A stretch of 64,000 bases of DNA from Sphingobium sp. KCTC 72723. Lineage in GTDB: Bacteria > Pseudomonadota > Alphaproteobacteria > Sphingomonadales > Sphingomonadaceae. The notes beneath the pieces were generated by a model. That model had not been told where the DNA came from and ran no database searches. It saw nothing but the letters and a program-made list of their open reading frames with translations. Made by a program: the position numbers and the translations under genes. The stretch lies in NCBI RefSeq assembly GCF_014280435.1, contig NZ_CP060388.1:1178001-1242000 (forward strand), read 5' to 3'. Positions 1 through 9,339 of the stretch are shown one piece after another. Within the stretch, counting starts at the first letter, position 1; each line of letters starts with the position of its first letter.

Positions 1-1
1 G

Positions 2-358
2 GCGCAACTGCCGGGGCGCGAAGCGATGGAAGTCGCTACGATGTTCTGGACCTGGTTCGGGCTGTCCGGGTTGTCGCTGCTGCGCCCGGTCAAGCGCGCC
101 TGGACGGAATTGCTCGCTTTGTCCGCACTGGCCTTTCTGGCCCTGCCGATCATCAACATGGCGACGACGGATCGCGGATTGATCGCCAGCATCACGCAGG
201 GGGACTGGCTGTTCGTCGCGTTCGATGCTGCGATGCTGGCGATCGCCGCGATGCTGGGCCTTGCCGCATGGCGCGCCGGGCATAAGAAAGTCAGGCCCGC
301 ACCGCGCCGCCGTTCCAAACTCCCCATCACACAACGGAAAACAGCCGATGCCCATTGA
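2..358 (+). CDS. PepSY-associated TM-helix protein, C-terminal part
   Basis: The reading frame is open from base 2, so the gene begins upstream of the window and only about 118 C-terminal residues are present. They contain hydrophobic segments (around MFWTWFGLSGLSLL, LLALSALAFLALPII and a third near WLFVAFDAAMLAIAAM) and end in a basic tail. This resembles the C-terminus of PepSY-associated transmembrane proteins, which accompany siderophore or iron uptake genes as inner-membrane ferric reductase-like proteins. The following DUF3325 gene overlaps its stop by 11 bases, which fits such an iron cluster. The family call rests on pattern and neighbourhood because the diagnostic N-terminus lies outside the window. 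Confidence 0.6.
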   Translation, partial: AQLPGREAMEVATMFWTWFGLSGLSLLRPVKRAWTELLALSALAFLALPIINMATTDRGLIASITQGDWLFVAFDAAMLAIAAMLGLAAWRAGHKKVRPAPRRRSKLPITQRKTADAH

Positions 359-665
359 ACCCGGCCTGATCGGCTATGCCGCGCTGGCCAGCCTGACGCT
401 GGGCATGAAGAAGCACCGGCCCACGCCGCCCTTGCCGCTGATGCCATCACCGCAAAGTGCCCGCTTGCTTGGCTGGCTGCTGATCGCCTGCGCCGCCGTC
501 ATCGCGATCCTGCGCTTTGGCCCGGCATTGGGCATCGTCGCGTGGATCGGCCAGTTGTGCCTTGGCGGCGCAGCGCTGGTGCTGCTATTGTCCTGGCGTC
601 CGCGCGTCGCTCTTTTGCTGGCCGCGCCCGCGCTTGGCCTTGCCCTCGTCTCCGCCATGGCCTGA
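348..665 (+). CDS. DUF3325 small membrane protein
   Basis: A 105-residue protein with three hydrophobic segments: LIGYAALASLTLGM, LLGWLLIACAAVIAIL with GIVAWIGQLCLGGAALVLLL, and VALLLAAPALGLALV. The conserved core LGWLL...LGIVAWIGQL matches the DUF3325 pattern of small inner-membrane proteins found with TonB-dependent siderophore receptors and PepSY proteins. I chose the ATG at 348; the frame extends further upstream but that part is a shadow of the preceding gene. It overlaps the PepSY gene by 11 bases, so the two are probably translated together. Function is unknown; an accessory role in iron uptake is inferred from context. Confidence 0.65.
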   Translation: MPIEPGLIGYAALASLTLGMKKHRPTPPLPLMPSPQSARLLGWLLIACAAVIAILRFGPALGIVAWIGQLCLGGAALVLLLSWRPRVALLLAAPALGLALVSAMA

Positions 666-710
666 CACCGCCCCTTGCCCCGCCCCGTCGCGCCCGCTAT
701 CGGCGCGCGC

Positions 711-1406
711 ATGACAGCGCATAAATCCGGCGATCCCACCACGCTCAACCGCCTCTATGGCCGCCAGTCCGGCCATAAGCTGCGCGTTGCCCAGCAGGAA
801 CTGGTCGAAACGCTCCTCCCCGCCATTTCCGTGCCGGACGAAGGCGACGTCACTGCCACCAGCCTGTTCGGCACGGATCGCACGCTACATTTCGAAATCG
901 GCTTTGGCGGGGGCGAACATCTCGCCGGACGCGCGGACATGCTGCCCGACCATGGCTTCATCGGCTGCGAACCGTTCCTGAACGGGGTCGTGACCGCACT
1001 GGCGCATGTGCGGGACAAGGCGCTGGGCAATGTCCGCCTGCATATGGGCGACGCGCTCGAAGTTCTGGCCCGCATCCCCGATGGATCGCTCAGCTTCGTC
1101 TACCTGCTCCATCCCGATCCATGGCCCAAGGCGCGCCATGCCAAGCGGCGAATGATGAACCCCGGCCCGGTCGCGATGATCGCGCGCAAGCTGAAACCGG
1201 GCGGCGAATTCCGTTTCGGCACCGACCATCCGGTCTATCTGCGTTGGGCGCTGATGGTAATGAACGGCCATCCCGATTTCGACTGGCTGGCCAGCGATCC
1301 TAAGGATTTCCTCAATCGTCCTGGCGGATGGACCGAAACCCGTTATGAAGCCAAGGCACGCAGCCTGGGCCATGAGGTCTGGTATTTCCGGTATCGGCGT
1401 CGCTGA
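711..1406 (+). CDS. trmB: tRNA (guanine-N7-)-methyltransferase TrmB
   Basis: A 231-residue SAM-dependent methyltransferase that makes m7G46 in the variable loop of tRNAs. The SAM-binding motif EIGFGGGEHL and the family signature LHPDPWPKARHAKRRMMNPG are both present, as is the C-terminal TRYEAKA motif. A TTG at 675 is possible in frame, but the ATG at 711 gives the usual family length. Its stop is directly adjacent to the stop of the convergent small membrane protein gene. Confidence 0.93.
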   Translation: MTAHKSGDPTTLNRLYGRQSGHKLRVAQQELVETLLPAISVPDEGDVTATSLFGTDRTLHFEIGFGGGEHLAGRADMLPDHGFIGCEPFLNGVVTALAHVRDKALGNVRLHMGDALEVLARIPDGSLSFVYLLHPDPWPKARHAKRRMMNPGPVAMIARKLKPGGEFRFGTDHPVYLRWALMVMNGHPDFDWLASDPKDFLNRPGGWTETRYEAKARSLGHEVWYFRYRRR

Positions 1407-1670
1407 TCAATCCTGGGGCTTATGCCGCGAAAACAAATAGCGCCACACGCCGACCGCGTTGATGACCAACAGCGCGACATTCTGCCACCCGATCCCCTCG
1501 CTGTCCTGCGCCAAAAACCCCCACAGGATGAGCGCGGCAGAACTGGTCACGAACAGGACGAACGCCCATCCGGTAATCCGGCGGCCAAGATTGAGCGACA
1601 CGACCAGCGCCGCCAGCGTCGCCGCGCCAGCGCCATAATATTGCAGGGCCGTCAGGACCGTTTCGTTCAT
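1407..1670 (-). CDS. Small conserved membrane protein
   Basis: An 87-residue protein with three predicted membrane segments (LQYYGAGAATLAALVVSLNLG, WAFVLFVTSSAALILWGFL, WQNVALLVINAVGVWRYLF). The ATG at 1670 is preferred because upstream residues in frame are arginine/proline-rich and non-membrane. It is convergent with trmB with no base between the two stops. No function can be assigned. Confidence 0.6.
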   Translation of the reverse strand: MNETVLTALQYYGAGAATLAALVVSLNLGRRITGWAFVLFVTSSAALILWGFLAQDSEGIGWQNVALLVINAVGVWRYLFSRHKPQD

Positions 1671-1735
1671 CGCCCCATAACGCAGCGACGATGGCCAAGG
1701 TTGCAGCGACACGCTGCCCCCTCTAGGCAAATGCC

Positions 1736-2872
1736 ATGATCGCCAGCATCGCCCCCTTCCACGCCATCGCCATCAGCCGCGAAGCCCACGCCCTTGCCGC
1801 GCAGGGCCGTTCCATCCTGCACATGGAATTCGGCCAGCCATCGACCGGCGCGCCAGCGGCCGCCATTGCCATGGCGCATCATGTGCTGGACACCGACCCG
1901 ATGGGCTATTGGGAAAGTCCTGCGCTCAAGGAACGGATCGCGCAGCATTATCAGGACCGTCATGGCGTCAGCGTCGATCCCGAACGCATCCTGCTGACCT
2001 GCGGCGCGTCGCCGGGGCTGGTGCTGGCGTTGACCAGCCTGTTTGCGCCGGGCGCGCGGGTGGCGACGGCACGGCCGGGCTATGTCGCCTATCGCAATAC
2101 ATTGAAGGCGCTTTATCTGGAGCCGATCGAAATCGCCTGTGGCTCCACGGAACGCTATCAGATCAGCGCCGACGCGCTGGCCGCGATCGACCCCGCGCCT
2201 GATGGCTTGATTCTGGCCAGTCCCGCCAACCCGACCGGCACAATTATCCCGGCGGCGGAACTGGAGCGTATCGCGCAGGTTTGCGGTGCGCGCGGCATCC
2301 GCATCATATCTGACGAAATCTATCACGGCCTGTCGTTCGGCGACCCTGCCCGGTCCATGCTGGAGTTTGCGCCGGACGCCGTGATCGTGAACAGTTTTTC
2401 CAAATATTTCAGTATGGCGGGATGGCGGCTGGGCTGGATCGTCGTGCCGGACGCGCTGATCGACGCGGCGCGGGCGCGGATGGGCAATCTGTTTCTGACC
2501 CCGCCGGTGCTGGCGCAGCAGGCGGGGCTGAAAGCGTTCGATTGCACGGATGAACTGGACGGGCATGTCGATACCTATCGGCGCAACCGGCAATTGCTGC
2601 TCGACGCCCTGCCCGCGCTGGGCCTGGCCACCATCGCGCCGCCCGATGGGGCATTTTATATCTATGCCGACATTGGCCATTTGACCGACGACAGCCTGGG
2701 CTTCTGCCAGAAATTGCTGCGCGAAACCGGGGTCGCGACTGCGCCGGGAATCGATTTCGATCCGGTCGATGGCCATCGCTTCATGCGGTTCAGCTTTGCG
2801 GTATCCACCGACCGGGTGGAGGACGCGATAGCGCGGTTGATCCCATGGTTTCAGGCGCAGGCGAAACGCTAG
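1736..2872 (+). CDS. PLP-dependent aminotransferase (class I/II fold)
   Basis: A 378-residue fold-type I aminotransferase. The pyridoxal-phosphate lysine lies in SFSKYFSMAGWRLGW. SPANPTGTI is the substrate/cofactor loop, SDEIYHGL contributes the PLP-ring aspartate, and the C-terminal RFSFAV supplies the carboxylate-binding arginine. Homologues are annotated as aspartate/aromatic-type or MalY/PatB-like aminotransferases; the amino-acid substrate cannot be read from sequence. It appears monocistronic, followed by GC hairpins and a tRNA on the other strand. Confidence 0.88.
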   Translation: MIASIAPFHAIAISREAHALAAQGRSILHMEFGQPSTGAPAAAIAMAHHVLDTDPMGYWESPALKERIAQHYQDRHGVSVDPERILLTCGASPGLVLALTSLFAPGARVATARPGYVAYRNTLKALYLEPIEIACGSTERYQISADALAAIDPAPDGLILASPANPTGTIIPAAELERIAQVCGARGIRIISDEIYHGLSFGDPARSMLEFAPDAVIVNSFSKYFSMAGWRLGWIVVPDALIDAARARMGNLFLTPPVLAQQAGLKAFDCTDELDGHVDTYRRNRQLLLDALPALGLATIAPPDGAFYIYADIGHLTDDSLGFCQKLLRETGVATAPGIDFDPVDGHRFMRFSFAVSTDRVEDAIARLIPWFQAQAKR

Positions 2873-2880
2873 GCTGCAAC

Positions 2881-2953
2881 GGACCCGAAGGGTCCGCAAG
2901 GCCGAACGGCCGTCCGAGCTTATGCGAGGGAAGCCAAGGCGGCGGATGCCGCC
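2881..2953. repeat. Three consecutive GC-rich hairpins
   Basis: Three small perfect hairpins follow each other: GGACCC-GAA-GGGTCC at 2881-2895, GGCCG-AA-CGGCC at 2900-2911, and GGCGGC-GGAT-GCCGCC at 2938-2953. They lie between the aminotransferase stop and the 3' end of the tRNA-Leu gene on the opposite strand. They may end transcription from both sides, but there is no T-tract, so an intergenic repeat is equally possible. Confidence 0.5.
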
Positions 2954-2980
2954 GCCCGGCGTCTGAGGCCCAAACAAAGA

Positions 2981-3065
2981 TGGTGCGGGCGGTCGGAATC
3001 GAACCGACACTCCTTGCGGAACCGGATTTTGAGTCCGGCGCGTCTACCAGTTTCACCACGCCCGC
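2981..3065 (-). tRNA. tRNA-Leu (CAA)
   Basis: On the minus strand this folds as an 85-nt class II tRNA with an encoded CCA. The acceptor stem GCGGGCG pairs with CGCCCGC. The anticodon stem CCGGA/TCCGG encloses the loop CTCAAAA with anticodon CAA (plus-strand 3029-3031). There is a long variable arm (TTCCGCAAGGAG) and a normal GTTCGA T-loop. It decodes UUG. Confidence 0.96.
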
Positions 3066-3222
3066 ACGGCTTGGGAGCCGCCAGATGACAAAAAGCGGGC
3101 GCGGCGTCCAGCCGAAAATCAGCGAAGTTCGCAAACTTCGTCCATAACGCCATTGACTAAGCCTGTCGGCGGCACCAGATGCGGCGTTCAGATGTAACTA
3201 TATATCATTATATTGGACTGAC

Positions 3223-3651
3223 ATGATCGCCTGTGATGACAAGGATTCGGCCCCCCGCATGAAGCGCCGGGGATCATGGCTGGATGGATTCGCGCTGTGC
3301 GCGTCCTCGCTCTGCACGCTCCATTGCCTGGGCCTGCCGCTGCTGTTCGCTCTGCTGCCTGCTTTGGCCAGCCGGGTCGATCCGGGCGAATCCTTTCATA
3401 TCGTCATGCTGGCCCTTGCCGTTCCGACCAGCCTGTTCGCGCTGATCAAGGGACGCCAGCGCAGCGGCAAAAGTCCGGTCTTAATGGGCATTTCGGGCCT
3501 GACGCTGATGGCGGCCGGTGCTTTCCTGACGCGCGAATCACTGTCGGAAGCGGCCCTGACCGTGGCAGGAAGCGCGCTGCTCGCCGCTGCCCATATTCTC
3601 AACTGGCGGCGCGGCACGCGGACGGTTGCGGTTGCGCGACCGGCCCGATAG
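3223..3651 (+). CDS. MerC-domain membrane protein
   Basis: A 142-residue protein with about four hydrophobic segments. Near the start of the first is a cysteine cluster, CASSLCTLHC (C26, C31, C35), the metal-binding signature of the MerC family. MerC imports Hg(II) in mercury-resistance operons, but chromosomal MerC-domain proteins without mer genes are common and are often zinc-linked. No mer genes are nearby, so zinc or another soft metal is the better guess. The 27 bases upstream (about 3189-3215) are strikingly AT-rich and may hold a promoter or metalloregulator operator. Confidence 0.75.
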   Translation: MIACDDKDSAPRMKRRGSWLDGFALCASSLCTLHCLGLPLLFALLPALASRVDPGESFHIVMLALAVPTSLFALIKGRQRSGKSPVLMGISGLTLMAAGAFLTRESLSEAALTVAGSALLAAAHILNWRRGTRTVAVARPAR

Positions 3652-3657
3652 CCTCTC

Positions 3658-3685
3658 TTGCGCTATGATCCGCGCACGGTATAAG
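3658..3685 (+). promoter_or_regulatory. Candidate promoter of the zwf operon
   Basis: TTGCGC (3658-3663) and TATAAG (3680-3685) are separated by 16 bases and lie about 50 bases before the zwf start. They resemble -35 and -10 boxes of the housekeeping sigma factor. This is a pattern match only. Confidence 0.35.
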
Positions 3686-3733
3686 GACGCCATCGTGCAG
3701 ACATAGATAACTTCAACGGAGAAGGACCATCCT

Positions 3734-5197
3734 TTGACCGATCCGTCTGCTACGTTCCTGCTTTTCGGCGCCACCGGCGACCTTGCGCGCCGCATGATCT
3801 TTCCTTCGCTCTACAATCTCCTGTCCGACGGGCTGTTGCCCGACGACTTCCTGATCCTGGCATCGGGTCGGTCGGACATGTCGGACGAAGATTTTCGCGC
3901 CGATGTCGACGCGGCGCTGCAACAATTCCTCGCCGCCGACCGCTATGATACCACGATCGCCGCCAGTTTCGGGGCGATGATCCAGTATCAGCCAGTCGAG
4001 GCGGGCAATGCCGATCAGTTCACGGCGCTGGCCGAACGCATCGACGGGCGGCTCGATCGCGGCCTGTCGGTCTATCTGTCCACGCCGCCATCGCTGTTCG
4101 CCCCGACCGCGCAGGGGCTGGCGCAAGCGGGCCTGATCACGCCCAAGACCCGAATCGCAATGGAAAAGCCGATCGGCAAGGATCTGGCCTCCTCCAGGCA
4201 AGTGAATGACGGCATTGGCGGCCTGTTCGTCGAAGAACAGATTTTCCGCGTCGATCATTATCTGGGCAAGGAAACGGTCCAGAACCTGCTGGCGCTGCGC
4301 TTTGGCAATCTGATGTTCGAACCGCTGTGGAATGCGACCGGCATCGACCATGTCCAGATCACGGTCGGGGAAACGGTCGGGCTGGAAGGCCGCGTTTCCT
4401 ATTATGACGGGGTCGGCGCGCTGCGCGACATGGTGCAGAACCATATGCTGCAAATCCTGTCGATCATCGCGATGGAACCGCCCGCGCGGATGGACCCGAC
4501 CGCCGTGCGCGATGAAAAGGTCAAGGCGCTGCGGTCGCTGCGCCCGATGACCGCCGAAACGGTCAAGACCCACAGCGTGCGCGGCCAATATACGCCAGGG
4601 GCCGTCGGCGGCAAAATCGTCACTGGCTATGCCGACGAATTGGGCAAGCCGTCCGACACCGAAACCTTTGTCGCGCTCAAGGCCTTTGTCGACAACTGGC
4701 GCTGGCAGGGCGTCCCCTTCTACCTGCGCACCGGCAAGCGGATGCCCGCGCGCCAGTCCGAAATCATGATCCAGTTCAAGCCGGTGCGGCACAGCATCTT
4801 TGGCCGCGATGGTCATGGATCGGGGCTGGAGCCGAACACGCTGATCATCCGCTTGCAGCCCGAAGAATATATTCGCCTGCTCATCATGAGCAAGCGTCCG
4901 GGGCTGGAACGGCAGGTGCTGCTGGACGAAGTGACGCTGGACGTGTCGCTGACCGCCGCCTTTGCCGGGCAGCGCCGCCGGATCGCCTATGAACGGTTGA
5001 TCCTCGACCTGCTGGCCGGCGACCAGACCCTGTTCGTGCGCCGCGACGAAGTGGAGGCGCAGTGGACATGGATCGATTCGATCATCGACGGGTGGAAAGA
5101 GGCGAACATGAAGCCTTCCGCTTATTCTTCCGGCAATTGGGGTCCATCATCGGCCATTGCCCTTATCGAACGTGACGGAGCCAGCTGGCATGACTGA
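3734..5197 (+). CDS. zwf: Glucose-6-phosphate 1-dehydrogenase
   Basis: A 487-residue enzyme oxidising glucose-6-phosphate to 6-phosphogluconolactone, the entry to the Entner-Doudoroff pathway. The dinucleotide-binding motif GATGDLARR is at residues 12-20, the conserved EKPIGKD at 144-150 and the active-site RVDHYLGKE at 172-180. The start is TTG, supported by a strong ribosome-binding site GGAGAAGGA (3718-3726) seven bases upstream. Its 3' end overlaps edd by eight bases, so the two are translationally coupled. No 6-phosphogluconolactonase gene is in this operon. Confidence 0.95.
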   Translation: MTDPSATFLLFGATGDLARRMIFPSLYNLLSDGLLPDDFLILASGRSDMSDEDFRADVDAALQQFLAADRYDTTIAASFGAMIQYQPVEAGNADQFTALAERIDGRLDRGLSVYLSTPPSLFAPTAQGLAQAGLITPKTRIAMEKPIGKDLASSRQVNDGIGGLFVEEQIFRVDHYLGKETVQNLLALRFGNLMFEPLWNATGIDHVQITVGETVGLEGRVSYYDGVGALRDMVQNHMLQILSIIAMEPPARMDPTAVRDEKVKALRSLRPMTAETVKTHSVRGQYTPGAVGGKIVTGYADELGKPSDTETFVALKAFVDNWRWQGVPFYLRTGKRMPARQSEIMIQFKPVRHSIFGRDGHGSGLEPNTLIIRLQPEEYIRLLIMSKRPGLERQVLLDEVTLDVSLTAAFAGQRRRIAYERLILDLLAGDQTLFVRRDEVEAQWTWIDSIIDGWKEANMKPSAYSSGNWGPSSAIALIERDGASWHD

Positions 5198-7016
5198 AAT
5201 GCACCCGGTAATCGCCAAGGTGACGGAGCGTATCGTCCAGCGCAGCGCGGTGCGTCGCCGTGCCTATCTCGACCTCATCGAACGGGGTCGGGACGCTGGC
5301 ACGAACCGCGATCAACTGTCCTGCGGCAATCTGGCCCACGCCTTTGCCGCCAGTGGCGAGGACAAGCCAGCCATCCGCACCGGGCGGGCCATGAACATCG
5401 GCGTCGTCACATCCTATAACGACATGCTGTCGGCGCATCAGCCCTATGGCCGCTATCCCGAACAGATCAAGATCGCCGCGCGCGAAGTCGGTGCGACCGC
5501 GCAGGTCGCAGGCGGCGTCCCCGCCATGTGCGATGGCGTGACGCAGGGGCAGTCGGGCATGGAACTGTCACTGTTCAGCCGCGACACCATTGCGCTGTCG
5601 ACCGCCGTATCGCTGAGCCATGCGATGTTCGAGGGTGTGGCGCTGCTGGGCATTTGCGACAAGATCGTGCCGGGGCTGTTGATGGGCGCGCTGCGCTTTG
5701 GTCATTTGCCGACGATATTGATCCCCGCCGGGCCGATGCCATCGGGGCTGGCCAACAAGGAAAAGGTCCGCATTCGCCAGCTTTATGCCGAAGGCAAAGT
5801 GGGCAAGGACGAATTGCTGGAATCCGAAAGCGCCAGTTACCATGGCGCTGGCACCTGCACATTTTACGGCACGGCCAACAGCAACCAGATGATGATGGAA
5901 GTCATGGGGCTGCACATGCCCTGCGCCTCCTTCGTCAATCCCGGCACCAAGCTGCGCAGCGAGTTGACGCGGGCAGCGACGCATCGGCTGGCGAGCATTG
6001 GGTGGGACGGCGACGACTATCGTCCGCTGGGCCATTGCGTCGATGAAAAGGCGATCGTGAACGCCATCATCGGCCTGATGGCGACCGGTGGATCGACCAA
6101 TCACGCCATCCATCTGCCCGCCATTGCGCGCGCGGCTGGGATCAGTATCGACTGGACCGACTTTGCCGAGATTTCCGACGTGGTGCCGCTGCTGGCGCGC
6201 GTCTATCCCAACGGATCGGGCGATGTGAACCATTTCCACGCGGCAGGCGGCATGAGTTACATCATCCGCGAATTGCTGGACAGCGGACTGCTCCACCGCG
6301 ACATCATGACCGTCGCGCGCGGCGACATGACCGATTATGGCAAGGAGCCGGTGCTGGAGGACGAAGCGCTGCAATGGCGCGATGTGCCGGTGTCGCGTGA
6401 TGAAAATATCCTGCGCCCGGTGTCCAACCCGTTCAGCGCCGATGGCGGCATGAAGCTGCTGGCGGGTAACCTTGGCCGTTGCGTCATGAAAGTCAGTGCG
6501 GTCGATCCGGCGCTCTGGACGATCGAGGCACCTGCCGCGATCTTCCACGATCAGGACGATGTGCTGCGCGCGTTCAAGGCGGGCGAACTGGAACGCGATG
6601 TCGTGGTCGTCGTGCGGTTTCAGGGACCAAAGGCCAATGGGATGCCCGAACTGCACAAGCTGACCCCGGCGCTGGGCGTGTTGCAGGATCGCGGCTTCAA
6701 GGTCGCACTCGTCACCGACGGGCGCATGTCCGGCGCGTCGGGCAAGGTGCCTGCCGCCATCCACCTTTCGCCCGAAGCGCTGGGCGGAGGCGCGATCGGC
6801 AAGTTGCGTGATGGCGACATGGTTCGGGTGTGCGCAGAGCATGGCGTGATCGAGGCGATGGTCGATGCGGGCGAATGGGCCGCGCGGGACATCCCCCCTG
6901 CCCCGCCCCCGCCCTATGATACGGGCCGCGAACTGTTCGCGCTGTTCCGCCATCATAGCGACCTGGCCGAACAGGGCGCGTCGCCGCTGCTGGCCGCGAT
7001 GGAAACCGAGATCTAA
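5190..7016 (+). CDS. edd: Phosphogluconate dehydratase
   Basis: A 608-residue member of the IlvD/Edd iron-sulfur dehydratase family, converting 6-phosphogluconate to KDPG. The family motifs [29 protein letters not shown] and [13 protein letters not shown] carry the cluster-associated cysteines, and [15 protein letters not shown] is the C-terminal signature. The start at 5190 overlaps the zwf stop. Length and motifs favour Edd over dihydroxy-acid dehydratase, and the flanking zwf, glk and eda confirm it. Confidence 0.96.
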   Translation: MTEMHPVIAKVTERIVQRSAVRRRAYLDLIERGRDAGTNRDQLSCGNLAHAFAASGEDKPAIRTGRAMNIGVVTSYNDMLSAHQPYGRYPEQIKIAAREVGATAQVAGGVPAMCDGVTQGQSGMELSLFSRDTIALSTAVSLSHAMFEGVALLGICDKIVPGLLMGALRFGHLPTILIPAGPMPSGLANKEKVRIRQLYAEGKVGKDELLESESASYHGAGTCTFYGTANSNQMMMEVMGLHMPCASFVNPGTKLRSELTRAATHRLASIGWDGDDYRPLGHCVDEKAIVNAIIGLMATGGSTNHAIHLPAIARAAGISIDWTDFAEISDVVPLLARVYPNGSGDVNHFHAAGGMSYIIRELLDSGLLHRDIMTVARGDMTDYGKEPVLEDEALQWRDVPVSRDENILRPVSNPFSADGGMKLLAGNLGRCVMKVSAVDPALWTIEAPAAIFHDQDDVLRAFKAGELERDVVVVVRFQGPKANGMPELHKLTPALGVLQDRGFKVALVTDGRMSGASGKVPAAIHLSPEALGGGAIGKLRDGDMVRVCAEHGVIEAMVDAGEWAARDIPPAPPPPYDTGRELFALFRHHSDLAEQGASPLLAAMETEI

Positions 7017-7019
7017 CTG

Positions 7020-7093
7020 GTTCGTGCTCCTGCGAAGGCAGGAGCCCAGTTCGGAGCGCGGGACTGGGTTCCTGCCTTCGCAGGAACACAAGA
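7020..7093. repeat. Inverted-repeat intergenic element (REP-like)
   Basis: The edd-glk gap is nearly filled by an inverted repeat. The left half contains CTCCTGCGAAGGCAGGAGC and the right half TTCCTGCCTTCGCAGGAAC; each is a palindrome and the two are complementary, joined by CCCAGTT...GGGACTGGG arms. This type of CCTGCGAAGGCAGG palindrome is a familiar dispersed intergenic element in sphingomonads. It could fold in the zwf-edd-glk-eda transcript and affect mRNA stability or expression of the distal genes. Confidence 0.7.
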
Positions 7094-7105
7094 CTGGAAT
7101 ATGCA

Positions 7106-8080
7106 ATGACGAACATCATCGCCGCCGACATTGGCGGCACCAATGCGCGCTTTGCCCGCGCAACCCTGGACGATCGCGGCGTGCCGACGCTTGGCACCGT
7201 GCGCAAGTATAAGGTGGCGGATTATCCCAGTCTGCAATCCTGCTGGCAGGCGTTCGTCGGCGATGAAGGACAAGCGGACGACACGCCCCTGCCCGACGCG
7301 GCCTCCATCGCGTTCGCAACCGCAATCGGGCGCGAAGTCATCAAGCTTACCAACAGCAATTGGGTGATCCGCGCCGACACGCTGGCCGCCGACTTAGGTA
7401 TGCGCAGCGTGCGATTGGTCAATGATTTCGAGGCGGTCGCTCATGCGGTATCGCGCCTGCCGGACGAAAATCTGCCGCTGTTGTTTGGCGAGGATCGCCC
7501 ATTCCCGCGCGATGGGGGGGTGACGATCCTTGGTCCTGGCACGGGCCTTGGCGTCGCGATGATCGCTTATGATGACGATCATCCCCATGTCATCGCGACT
7601 GAAGGCGGGCATCTGGACTTCGCCCCGCTCGACCATATGGAGGAGAAAATCCTCTCCTACCTGCGCGACAAATTCCTGCGGGTGTCGACCGAACGGATCG
7701 TGTCGGGACCGGGCCTCAACTATATCTACAAGGCGATGGCGACCATCGGCCATGATCGCGTGATGCTGATGGAAGACCCCGAATTGTGGCAGGCGGCGCT
7801 GGACGACAGCGACCCGTTCGCCCGCGCGGCGCTGGAACGCTTCTGCCTGTGCTACGGGTCGGTGGCGGGTGATCTGGCGCTGGCCCATGGTCCCCACGCC
7901 GTGGTGCTGGCCGGTGGCCTGACCCAGCGGATGCGCGATTTCCTGCCGCACAGCGGTTTCCATACCCGTTTCAAGGCCAAGGGCCGGTTCGAAAGCCTGA
8001 TGGCCAGCGTACCGATCCGCCTGGCCGTCCATGACGAAATCGGCCTCTTCGGAGCAGCCGCAGCATTTAGGGAGAAGTGA
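7106..8080 (+). CDS. glk: Glucokinase
   Basis: A 324-residue ROK/glucokinase-type kinase phosphorylating glucose to glucose-6-phosphate, the substrate of Zwf. The N-terminal phosphate-binding motif ADIGGTNARFA, the catalytic region VNDFEAVAHAV, the adenosine-site GPGTGLGVA and the zinc-less EGGHLDFAP motif match proteobacterial Glk. Its stop overlaps the start region of eda and the gene follows edd across a palindromic repeat. Confidence 0.94.
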   Translation: MTNIIAADIGGTNARFARATLDDRGVPTLGTVRKYKVADYPSLQSCWQAFVGDEGQADDTPLPDAASIAFATAIGREVIKLTNSNWVIRADTLAADLGMRSVRLVNDFEAVAHAVSRLPDENLPLLFGEDRPFPRDGGVTILGPGTGLGVAMIAYDDDHPHVIATEGGHLDFAPLDHMEEKILSYLRDKFLRVSTERIVSGPGLNYIYKAMATIGHDRVMLMEDPELWQAALDDSDPFARAALERFCLCYGSVAGDLALAHGPHAVVLAGGLTQRMRDFLPHSGFHTRFKAKGRFESLMASVPIRLAVHDEIGLFGAAAAFREK

Positions 8081-8082
8081 TG

Positions 8083-8703
8083 ATGAGCAAGCTGACGGTA
8101 GAGCAGGTGATGGAACTGGCCCCGGTCATTCCGGTGCTGGTGGTGGACAAGGTTGAGGACGCGCTGACGATCGCGCGGGCGCTGGTTGCGGGCGGCCTGC
8201 CTGCGCTGGAAGTGACGCTGCGCACCCCCGCCGCGCTGGATGTGATCCGCGAAATGAGCAAGGTCGAAGGCGCGGTCGTGGGCGCAGGCACCGTGCTGAA
8301 CCCCGATCAGCTTGACGCCGCGATGGAGGCGGGCGCGCGCTTCATCGTCAGCCCTGGCCTGACCAAGCCATTGGGCAAGGCCGCGATTGCCGCGAAAATC
8401 CCCTTCCTGCCCGGCACCGCGACGGCCGCCGACATCATGCGCGGCATGGACATGGGCCTGACCCATTTCAAATTCTTTCCCGCGGAAACATCGGGCGGCC
8501 TGCCAGCCTTGAAAGCGCTCGCCGCGCCGCTGCACACTGCGCGCTTCTGCCCCACCGGCGGCATCACGCTGGAAAGCGCGCCGGAATGGCTGGCCCAGCC
8601 CTTCATCAAATGCGTCGGCGGCAGCTGGGTCGTGCCAAAGGGGCCGGTCGATGGCGCGAAGATCGAGGCATTGGCGCGCGCTGCCGCTGCCCTACCGCGC
8701 TGA
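8083..8703 (+). CDS. eda: KDPG aldolase (2-dehydro-3-deoxy-phosphogluconate aldolase)
   Basis: About 206 residues. It cleaves KDPG to pyruvate and glyceraldehyde-3-phosphate, the last step of the Entner-Doudoroff pathway. The catalytic glutamate is in ALEVTLRTP and the Schiff-base lysine in THFKFFPAE. GTG, ATG and ATG occur consecutively at 8077, 8080 and 8083; the GGAGAA at 8071-8076 favours the ATG at 8083, with that at 8080 overlapping the glk stop as ATGA. A GC hairpin (about 8723-8746) after the stop could end the operon. Confidence 0.95.
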   Translation: MSKLTVEQVMELAPVIPVLVVDKVEDALTIARALVAGGLPALEVTLRTPAALDVIREMSKVEGAVVGAGTVLNPDQLDAAMEAGARFIVSPGLTKPLGKAAIAAKIPFLPGTATAADIMRGMDMGLTHFKFFPAETSGGLPALKALAAPLHTARFCPTGGITLESAPEWLAQPFIKCVGGSWVVPKGPVDGAKIEALARAAAALPR

Positions 8704-8762
8704 CATAGCTGCGCTGACATAAGCGGGCGGGTGCCATTGCGCCCGCCCCCGCACCATCCTAA

Positions 8763-9284
8763 ATGCAGATCATGAACCCGCGCCGTTTCCTTGCCGCTTT
8801 TGCCCTGATGCTGTCCGGCTGTGCCGGCGCGCCGCAAACCTATCCTTCGCTGGCCAAGCGGCCGATCGAAAGCGCGCCGGTGGCGCAGGCGGTGCCGCCG
8901 CCCGCCCCGGTCGCTGCCGATCCCGTGCTGGCGACAGAAGTGGCGCGCTATGTGGCGCAGGCGGATAAGGGCCGCGCAGCGTTCGACGCTGCCTTCGCAC
9001 GCGCGGACAAAGCGGTGCGCGCGGCGTCCGGCGCGGCCGTGTCGAGCGACGCCTGGGTCAGCGCGCAGGTGGCGGTAAGCACGCTGGAATCGGCGCGCAA
9101 CGACAGCGTGTCCGCGCTCGCCAGCCTGGACACGCTCTATGTCCAGCGCAGCAACGCCATTGCCGACGGCACGCAGAGCGGCGGGCTGTCCGAAGTGGAT
9201 GCGGCCCGCGCCGCGACACTGGCCAGCGTGGACGACCAGAATGACCGGATAGACGCGCTCAAAGGCCGCCTGGCCCAGCCGTAA
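8763..9284 (+). CDS. Putative lipoprotein
   Basis: A 173-residue protein with a lipoprotein signal: a short basic start, hydrophobic FLAAFALML and the lipobox LSGC. After a proline/alanine-rich linker the mature part is alanine-rich and probably helical (EVARYVAQADKGRAAFDAAF...). The start could be 8763 or the ATG at 8772; neither has a clear ribosome-binding site. No domain is recognised, and a periplasmic or envelope-associated role is all that can be inferred. Confidence 0.6.
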   Translation: MQIMNPRRFLAAFALMLSGCAGAPQTYPSLAKRPIESAPVAQAVPPPAPVAADPVLATEVARYVAQADKGRAAFDAAFARADKAVRAASGAAVSSDAWVSAQVAVSTLESARNDSVSALASLDTLYVQRSNAIADGTQSGGLSEVDAARAATLASVDDQNDRIDALKGRLAQP

Positions 9285-9339
9285 ACATCCTCCCCCGCAA
9301 GGCAGGGGAATCGCATATGGAACGCACCTTATTCTACTT

